The translations under genes and the position numbers were made by a program. The notes beneath the pieces were generated by a model that had not been told where the DNA came from, ran no database searches, and saw only the letters and a list, made by a program, of their open reading frames with translations. From Harmothoe impar (Eukaryota > Annelida > Polychaeta > Phyllodocida > Polynoidae), in NCBI GenBank assembly GCA_947462335.1, contig OX381708.1:38009377-38073376 (forward strand): 64,000 bases of DNA, given 5' to 3'. The stretch's first letter is position 1, and each line of letters opens with the position of its first letter. Below, piece after piece: positions 57,038 to 64,000 of the stretch.

Positions 57038-57263
57038 TACCAAAAAACCTCGCGTATAAGCCTAACTCGCGTATAAGCCGCACCCCGACCTTGGGCCGAT
57101 CCTATAAGCTGCATCAGCGATCTGATTATGGTGACTTTTATACTGTACTATAGGAGCAAAAACTCGCGTATAAGCCGCACCCTGACTCTGCGCCGATCCT
57201 ATAAGCCGCACTAGCGATCTGATTCGCGTACAAGCCGCGGCTTATACGCGAGGTTTTACGGTA
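57038..57263. mobile_element. MITE, TACCGTA family B, 226 bp, complete
   Basis: The left end (TACCAAAAAACCTCGCGTATAAGCC) is slightly eroded. The right end GGCTTATACGCGAGGTTTTACGGTA is intact. The interior has two units of CGCGTATAAGCCGCACCC...CGATCCTATAAGC. It has the same length and internal layout as family A, with GCCGC where family A has CCCGC. Confidence 0.85.
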
Positions 57264-57539
57264 GTAGTTCTGTGCCCTTAAACCCGCAGTTCTTACTGCA
57301 CGTCCAGTAACAGTCAGAGCGCAGTCAATAAGATATCTGCAACATGATTAGTGCACTGTAAGTGATTCTGCAACAGTTAAATTTACTGTTCTGAGATAGG
57401 GTTCATATTACATTTCCTGAAAGCTGTTGTAATAACCTTCCTCATACAAGGGCCTCTGTATGAAAAAAGATGCAAATTTTAGTAACTATAGCAACCAGAT
57501 ACATTCCATTTGTTTAATTCATCAAACTTGAGACTAGAG

Positions 57540-57984
57540 TACCGTAAAACCCCGCCTTTAAGACGGATTTTATTTGGGATTTATTTTTTGCACAAGACGG
57601 ATTTTTTCCAAAAGTTAGGGGGTCGTCTTAAAGGTGGGGTTTTCTAAAATTTGATTTTGGAAAATGTTGGGAAATAGATAGGATATAACGACCTTGTATG
57701 AAGGAATGCAAATACACTTTCTTTTCCTTTTTAAAGTGTTTCTTTGCGTAAATAAAATAATTGTGAATTATTAAGTGCCATCACTCGTATTTTTAAGTAG
57801 AAAAGTTGATAGGGAGGGGGTCTGGGAAGGGGTATAGAGCCCCCAAAAATCTCAAAAGTCGGGGGTCGTCTTAAAGGAGGGGTTTTCCAAAATGTCATAA
57901 TTGTTTTGCACAAGACGAATTTTTTTCTTAAGTTGGGGGGTCGTCTTAAAGGCGGGGTCGTCTTAAAGGAGGGGTTTTACGGTA
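57540..57984. mobile_element. MITE, TACCGTA family C, 445 bp
   Basis: It starts TACCGTAAAACCCCGCCTTTAAGACG and ends CGTCTTAAAGGAGGGGTTTTACGGTA. GGGGTCGTCTTAAAGG units recur three more times inside, and GCACAAGACG(G/A)ATTTTTT occurs twice. Confidence 0.85.
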
Positions 57985-59105
57985 GTTGTGATTTGAGCCA
58001 TTGAGGAACCCTCTATTCTGTTGCCATGGCAACAATGAAATTCTTGTATCACATCTCTAACATGGGAATGGCATACAAGGTATTGGGCTCTGTTACATAG
58101 TTTGATGTACATTTACCATATTGCATTAAGAAATGTATGATGATAACTAAGATGAGAAATAATAATCATCATAGGGGAGAATACTCAGGCTCAGGCAGTG
58201 GGCAAACCTGAAATTGCAAATATTTATTATCATTTTCCTACTTTATTTGCTCTAAAATTGTAAATATCTGTCGGATAACAAATACAAGCACATGTATGAA
58301 ATGCTGACGCCACCCTGGAAACATTGGTATGTCTTACAGTGGTACACACTCAATATCTATATGATAGAACCATGTCAGACTATAGATATGTGCAAAATAC
58401 GCCATTTCACGCCACTGGGCCCCTAAGGGATATGCCCCAGCCCCCACGAGTGAAATACATCAGAGACAGCATCAATGTAGTTGGCATTTGTGTTTCTTTT
58501 TTATTTGAAGCCATTTAATGAATAAAATTAATATTTTCCCGGCCAATTGAATACGGCCACATTGTATTCAATGGGGGGCATTGAATACGGCCCTTCAGTG
58601 CTAAAGCATAGGAAATCTTGTATTTCAAAAAAATAAACATATATATATATTGTTTTTTTATTATCTTTTGTTTTTTAAATACCGATCTTACACTATCAAA
58701 AATCCCATCCCCAAAAAGTCCTCTTAAGTTGACCTGGTCCTTACACCTTTGGTGTGGTAATACACATTATGAATATCTGAATTGTACTGAATTAATAAAC
58801 CTTAGGATTAATCTTCACTCCTAAATCCTCAATACTGTACCTCAATCATCAACCTCAATCCTAATCTTTGTATTCTCGTATAAGCGCTAACCAGTGATAC
58901 AAAAAAGAAATGTGAATAACTTGCAACACATATTTAAGTGTTATTTTTGGATTCCCCGGGTAAAAATACATGAGAGTGAAATATGCGTGTTGACTAGTGT
59001 TATTACTGTATATAATATTTACCATTTCCAAAGTTCTACATGGCAGTGCAGTTGTATATATAATATAGTGTTGACTAATGTGCGTTTTGTTTGTATTTCT
59101 AAAAG
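57985..59105. other. No gene recognised; upstream region of the opsin exon
   Basis: AT-rich DNA with a small mirrored patch at 58545-58590 (TGAATACGGCC...CATTGAATACGGCC). No promoter could be assigned. Confidence 0.4.
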
Positions 59106-59117
59106 CACGGCCGCATC

Positions 59118-61056
59118 ATGGCCTACTCCCTGAGTAGCTCGCTACACTCAGACAACAGCTCCTACCTGCTCATCACTAGCGGCACCACACCTCGATGGGC
59201 GGACCCGGCTGATAATCTCACTCCTACCGCGCATTACACCATTGGCGTTTATCTGACAATCCTAGGTAGGTCATGGCACTAGTTGTTACCCTTTATGCCC
59301 GTCGTCAACCTAGCATATGCTCCTTGCATTCCTAATAATGGTTTCATTATTTACCGAAATAAAAGAACAAAAGGGAATTTGAAAAACGGTCAAGAAAACC
59401 ATATTATTGACCAGTGGACGACCGGCATTAGGCAAATACGGGATAGCTCTCCCAGGTGCGCGGACAAACGTTAACAGCGCAATCTTAATCTTACATCTTA
59501 AAATGGCTTAACCTAAGGCAAAAAAAGACACAAGAAAACGGGGCTTAGGGGGCAGAGCCCCCCCCCCTCCCCCATTACATACCAGTCGACTAGCATATCC
59601 TACAATGGACTGTGTAGTTTAAGATTAAGATAGGTTAAGATAAGATTAACCGCCGTTAACGTTTGTCCGCACACCTAGGAACGCTTTCCTGGGCGTGCCG
59701 GCATTAGAGCTTCACTCATGTGAAACGAAAGAGGATCCTCCACCAGAGCCAATTAACACAAAAAAAGACACTTGATGATGTTATGGAGCATGATTCACAA
59801 TGCATATATTACAACTGACCTTATCAAACCATAAACAATTGACATTCTGACCAACGCTATAGTAGAACCAATATCCGGCTCGATCCACAAGATAATGAGA
59901 TTTCAAGTATGAGACATGACCTCGTTTTGTACTGCCAAAATGTAATAACGTCAGAGCTATGAGGAATTTCTGATATTTAAGTATTCAAAATGTCACTATA
60001 ATTATCGTTAAACTAGACCAGTACTATTTATATAGCCTGCCTTTTGAACGCAATTACTTAGTAATATGTAGTACAGCGATCGTAGAAAGGTTCTAATGTA
60101 CTTGTATTAGCAGCTTGTCGTGACATGATGAAAGTATTTAGGCCTATATACGTGCAATACGTGCAATAAATAAACGAGTTTCACACTTAAGTGACCAAGA
60201 CGTTGGTTTCTGCAAGCAGAGGCGTAGGAAGCAAATCTTCATTGGAGGGCCCCCGGGGGGGGGGGGCACTCCAACCAACTTTAAGCATTGGTTTCTATGT
60301 ATAATGTAGAAAAGAAAAGTAGTATTTAAGCCCCTATTATTTCTGATTGGGGACCCAGCCCTCTTTGTCCTTACTTTTCCCCATGCAGGAGAGGTAAAGG
60401 TAGGAAATTGTGTGTATTATATTATAGGGTCTCCTTTTTTTTTTCTTTTTTTTTTTTGGCAAGGGGGGGGGGCAGATATATGTCGGCGCACCCTCCTCTG
60501 TTATTGGGGGGGGGGGGCATTGGCAAGAGCTTTGCCAGTGCAGAAACCAACGTTGAGGAGGGCAACTCTGTATTACTTTCATTGTTTATTGACAATAAGT
60601 AACTGTAAAACCATAAGAGACACCTTTGTTAGGATTATGTGACCACTCGAGGGCCCAGCAGAACGGCACATGCAGAACGGTCGAGGTTTACTTCATGGGG
60701 GTCTCAGGAAGGCTCTCCCTCTGGTTAATTCAATTTTCGTTCAATTCCAATTTGCAATGTATTTATTATTATTTTCATTATTACTGCATAGCAACTTACA
60801 AAAATGTCAGTCGTGGTGATATGACAGACAGGCATAGAGATGTTCGTTCCTACTATGACATAATAAGTATGTGTTTATGATGTTGTACAGGTATAGTGGC
60901 TACCCTGGGTAATGGCGCCGTGCTGGTGCTGATGCAGTTTACGACCGTGTTCCGGCGGAAGGTGCAGAACTTGCTCCTGATGGCTCTAGCCTGGTCCGAT
61001 CTGATCCTCTCCGTCCTTGGCTACCCAATGTCTGCCGCCAGTAGCTTCTCCATGAG
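59118..61056 (+). CDS. Opsin-like G-protein-coupled receptor, first two coding exons (5' partial gene)
   Basis: Exon 1 coding part is 59118-59265. The ATG (CATCATGG) follows an AAAAG acceptor at 59105, so an untranslated exon lies upstream. The N-terminus is short, with NSS and NLT glycosylation-type sites, and the start of TM1 (YTIGVYLTIL) ends in phase 1. Exon 2 is 60891-61056 and continues in phase with TM1 (LGNGAVLVL, the conserved Asn of GN), a basic first loop (FRRKVQN), and TM2 (LLLMALAWSDLILSVLGYP, conserved Asp). It then runs into the loop SAASSFSMR before a GTCAGT donor in phase 2. The GYP-x-SAASSF text after TM2 is typical of opsins of the Go/peropsin/RGR side. The retinal Lys and counterion lie in exons outside the window, so light sensing and subtype are inferred. 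Confidence 0.8.
59455..59675. mobile_element. MITE in opsin intron, ends GGTGCGCGGACAAACGTTAAC
   Basis: GGTGCGCGGACAAACGTTAAC at the left is mirrored by GTTAACGTTTGTCCGCACACC at the right (one mismatch). TAATCTTA/TAAGATTA words follow each end. The 221-bp element lies in the intron between the two opsin exons. Confidence 0.75.
60240..60540. repeat. G-tract cluster in opsin intron
   Basis: G runs at about 60254-60265, 60463-60471 and 60506-60518 with T runs at 60436-60458. No matching ends were found, so this may be a remnant of the G-tract elements. Confidence 0.4.
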
Positions 61057-61802
61057 GTCAGTAACAAGGTTACCATAATCGTTATGTTAATAGGTTATTA
61101 GCCACATGAAGGCACAGTGTTGCCTCATGTTATACGGACATTGTGCACTATAGGCCTATATAATGTATTATGTCGGCACCCTTATTTAATATAGACAGTG
61201 GGACCCCTAATGTACGCGAACACTGATTGATCTGTAGTCAATTTGGAATCGACTGTACGAATGTACAGTGAACTACAGTCGATGATAGACCCTGCTCTAA
61301 TCACTGGGGGTCCTGCTATGTGCCAGGCTTAGTGTGAACATAAGGTTTGTCTTATAAGCCACTGGTGTACTATCATATCATCAACAAACAGGCACAAATC
61401 TGAGTGAATATGGAAAGCTAAGTGTCTAGAGATAAGCATGGAACCTTCTTTGGCCCTTTGGCCCTGTAAACCTTTTACTTTGTCTGTAATGAGGTCCTGT
61501 AGTTCACCCACAGTCAAAACATGGGGATCTCTCACCAGCCCAGTATGGCAATACTGGGCTGGCTCGCTAGCTAATTGATCTGGTACCGTTTAGATAAGGA
61601 CTAATAACAGCTATCATAATGTTGCTCAGTTGTTACTCAATGCGCCCTGAGAATTCTGCAGGGAATGCAGGGAACCATCTCATTCGTTGATAATTCATCT
61701 CACTACACGCGTAATTATATATAATAATTATGACCTCTCCCACACAGACCGCCCGCGGGTTTGCATTGAAAATCCATAGGTTGAAAGGGTTAGTCAGCAC
61801 AG

Positions 61803-62976
61803 CCCAGCTAGCAAGGATACGTTGGGCCAACGTTGGCATTGGTCGGCACCGCCGCAGGCAATATTTGAACGTTGGTACAACGTTGGCTGGCAACGTTGGT
61901 ACAACGTTGGCAAAACCATGTTGGACCAACGTTGGTAATACTCCCAGTATTTTGCCAACGTTGATACAACATCACATAATTAATGTCAGACCAACGTTGG
62001 TAAATTTATGTTGTCTCAACGTTGGCAATACGGCCAGTGTTCTGCCAACGTTGATACAACGTCACATGATTAGCGTCATGCCAATGTTGGTAAATTTATG
62101 TTGTACCAACATTGGCAATATGACCACTGTTTTGACAACGTTGGTCTAACGTCAGATAGTTCATGTCATACCAACGTTGGCGGAACATTGACCCAACATT
62201 GCTTTCTCAACAATCCACCAGAGGGCATTGAAGGTTACCTGGAGATATTTTTGCCAGCATATCCATTATATTCTCTCACAATTGGTCATTGATTAGGCCC
62301 TATGTGTATAACATAGCCTCTAAAACCAAGGATATTCAATCTATAATCTATATCATTCTTAATTACCACCTTTCCTCACAATATAACCAAATGCTACTTA
62401 TATTGCTACTATGACACCCTTTTGCGGGTAACGGCAGGTACATAAGATCTGAAGGATCAGGTGTTTGGTATCACCTCTTGGCCCTAAAAAGCTGAGATTA
62501 AGGTGAAATGCAAAGACAGAAATGGCTGTTTCTAAAATGATGATTCTTGATAGCCATGTCTTGAGCAGAGTTGATCACATTAGAGTGAAAATGATACTTA
62601 ATGTTGATCAAAATCAGTTTCAGACTGTAAATCTAAAGCATGTTTGTACAATGTCAGTCCAACGTTGGGCCAACATCATTTCATGGTGACGTCTTACCAA
62701 CGTTGGCTCGTACGGACAAATAAACGTTGGGTCAACGTTGATATTTGACATTGGATCAACGTCGTTTTTAAGGTCTAAATATGGTTGGCTAGACGTTGGA
62801 ACAACCTCAGAATATGACGTTGGGCCAACGTTGATCCAACGTCATTTTGTCTTGACGTCATGCCAACGTTGGCTCGTACGGACAAATGAACGTTGTACCA
62901 ACGTCAGTATCTGACGTCAATCCGACCTTGTACAACGTTAGTCCAACGTTGGGCCAACGTTTCTTTGCTAGCTGGG
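61803..62976. mobile_element. CAACGTTGG-rich element with CCCAGCTAGCAARG ends, 1174 bp
   Basis: CCCAGCTAGCAAGGATACGTTGGGCCAACG at the left is mirrored by the right end (CGTTGGGCCAACGTTTCTTTGCTAGCTGGG). More than a dozen AACGTTGG palindromes fill 61820-62215 and 62645-62960, partly as a 90-bp tandem unit (TTGGTAAATTTATGTTGT at 61998 and 62088). About 430 bp of unrelated sequence (62216-62644) separates the blocks. It lies in the downstream opsin intron. No transposase is encoded. Confidence 0.8.
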
Positions 62977-63265
62977 AGACTATCCCAGGTTGGTCATAAT
63001 TATGAGTGTTAGTCATAATGGCAAAGTTATATTCAAAAATGACTGAGGGGTCAGTCAGTAGTGGCTAACCTAGGTTCATCATTGGTGTGTTGTATTTGTA
63101 TACCACTAGTTGGTGCCACCTGTGATACCTGTGATCACCACTCAGTGGCTTCCCCTGGAAATTAAAAGACTAAGGTAGGTTGGTCAGTACTGACCGACCT
63201 GACAATAATAACTTACCTGGGTTGGTCGTATAGGAAGCCAAAAAATGACTAACTAGGTTAGGAAC

Positions 63266-63491
63266 TACCGTAAATTCCCGCGTATAACCCGCATCTCGCG
63301 TATAACCCGCACCCCTAACTTAGGAGAATCCTATAACCCGTTTTTGGATCTGAAAATTCGTATTTTAGTACTGTTCTATAATAATAAAAACCCTCGTATA
63401 ACCCGCACCCTATATAGGCATGTTTGGTATCAAATGAAAGCTGTGTTTGGTTCGCGTACAACCCGCGGGTAGTACGCGGGAATTTACGGTA
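63266..63491. mobile_element. MITE, TACCGTA family A, 226 bp, complete
   Basis: Same ends and same length as 2622-2847, with only scattered base differences, so both copies are young relative to 22887-23081. Confidence 0.9.
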
Positions 63492-64000
63492 GTGACGGAG
63501 AAATTGGTCGTATAGGGAGCCTAGGAATATCAGTGTGCTGAGCCATTGGGGCCGCTGCTTCCTCACTTCTAACCCTTTAACATTTAAGTACCGCATAGTG
63601 ATTTAATGCAGTATGCCCGTTGTCGATCACCCAGAAAACTAGCGCGAGCTTGCACAAGTACATACCCAAGGGTACCGAATTTGGTTGGCGTGTCTAGAAC
63701 ATCCATGTGGCCCATGTGTATCGATCAGGCACCATGTGGGTTGATTCTTCACCCCCCCCCCTCCCTCCTTCAGCGGAAGTGACGTCATTTACCAATAGGC
63801 CGCATCACTCCCGTTGGAGGATTTATAGTTATTTCAAATGAAATAATTATTAGATAATTGTAATCCTTCGAGGAATCTACTTAGATATGGACCCATTAAA
63901 CTTTAACCCTCGTGAAATCCGGAGAAAATCTAGGAATATCTCATTAAATCAAAAGCCATGGCCCTATTCTATACGTTCAGGGTGACATCAGTGAGCCACC
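63492..64000. other. Intronic DNA downstream of the opsin exons, nothing recognised
   Basis: No third opsin exon is visible before the window ends. A C tract lies at about 63753-63761. Confidence 0.4.

Noticed and set aside
61730..62149. 139-codon ORF rich in NVGT words
   Set aside because: It is the CAACGTTGG repeat translated; frame and composition follow the repeat.

Overview
This is nuclear DNA of an animal, most likely a marine invertebrate. It has spliced genes with GT..AG introns, an opsin gene, no operons, and a very high load of transposons and small inverted-repeat elements. The protein fragments do not settle the phylum; amphioxus, hemichordate, echinoderm or lophotrochozoan are all possible. 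One 200-base run of N (28964-29163) marks a draft assembly gap.

Three host genes are supported. (1) A minus-strand gene starts at 21665. Its first exon encodes a short Lys-rich N-terminus, and it probably continues about 20 kb away in exons at 1652-1521 and 1409-1331. (2) Head to head with it, 212 bp away, a plus-strand gene runs 21878-37846 in six phase-compatible exons. It encodes a roughly 326-residue STI1/Hop-DP-type chaperone-binding protein. Its third exon is damaged by the N gap, a duplicated gap edge and two one-base frame slips. (3) The first two coding exons of an opsin-like GPCR lie at 59118-59265 and 60891-61056; the rest is beyond the right edge.

The largest single object is a complete 12,495-bp Ty3/gypsy-type LTR retrotransposon at 7315-19809. 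It has 439-bp LTRs with no difference seen, a CAAG target duplication, a TGG-starting primer binding site and a gag ORF. A textbook -1 frameshift signal (GGGAAAC directly before the gag stop, followed by a two-part stem) leads into a pol ORF with protease, RT, RNase H and a D,D-35-E integrase. An intact 1152-codon third ORF follows pol. ORF3 has no signal peptide or membrane segment and carries two Cys/His finger-like motifs plus a C-terminal coiled coil, so it is not a typical envelope. The element sits, antisense, in the presumed giant intron of gene 1.

The rest is mostly non-autonomous DNA transposons and tandem repeats. They include a set of TACCGTA-ended elements with TA target sites, GGGAG-ended elements with long G tracts and TWA target sites (PIF/Harbinger-like), a 302-bp foldback with a 10-bp target duplication, a 1.17-kb element made of CAACGTTGG palindromes, and a nested 5.4-kb foldback packed with TCAAGGTCA nuclear-receptor-type half-sites. 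There is also a LINE 3' end (24926-26300), and tandem arrays with periods of 18, 40, about 130 and about 132 bp. From 37.9 to 59 kb no coding exon could be supported.
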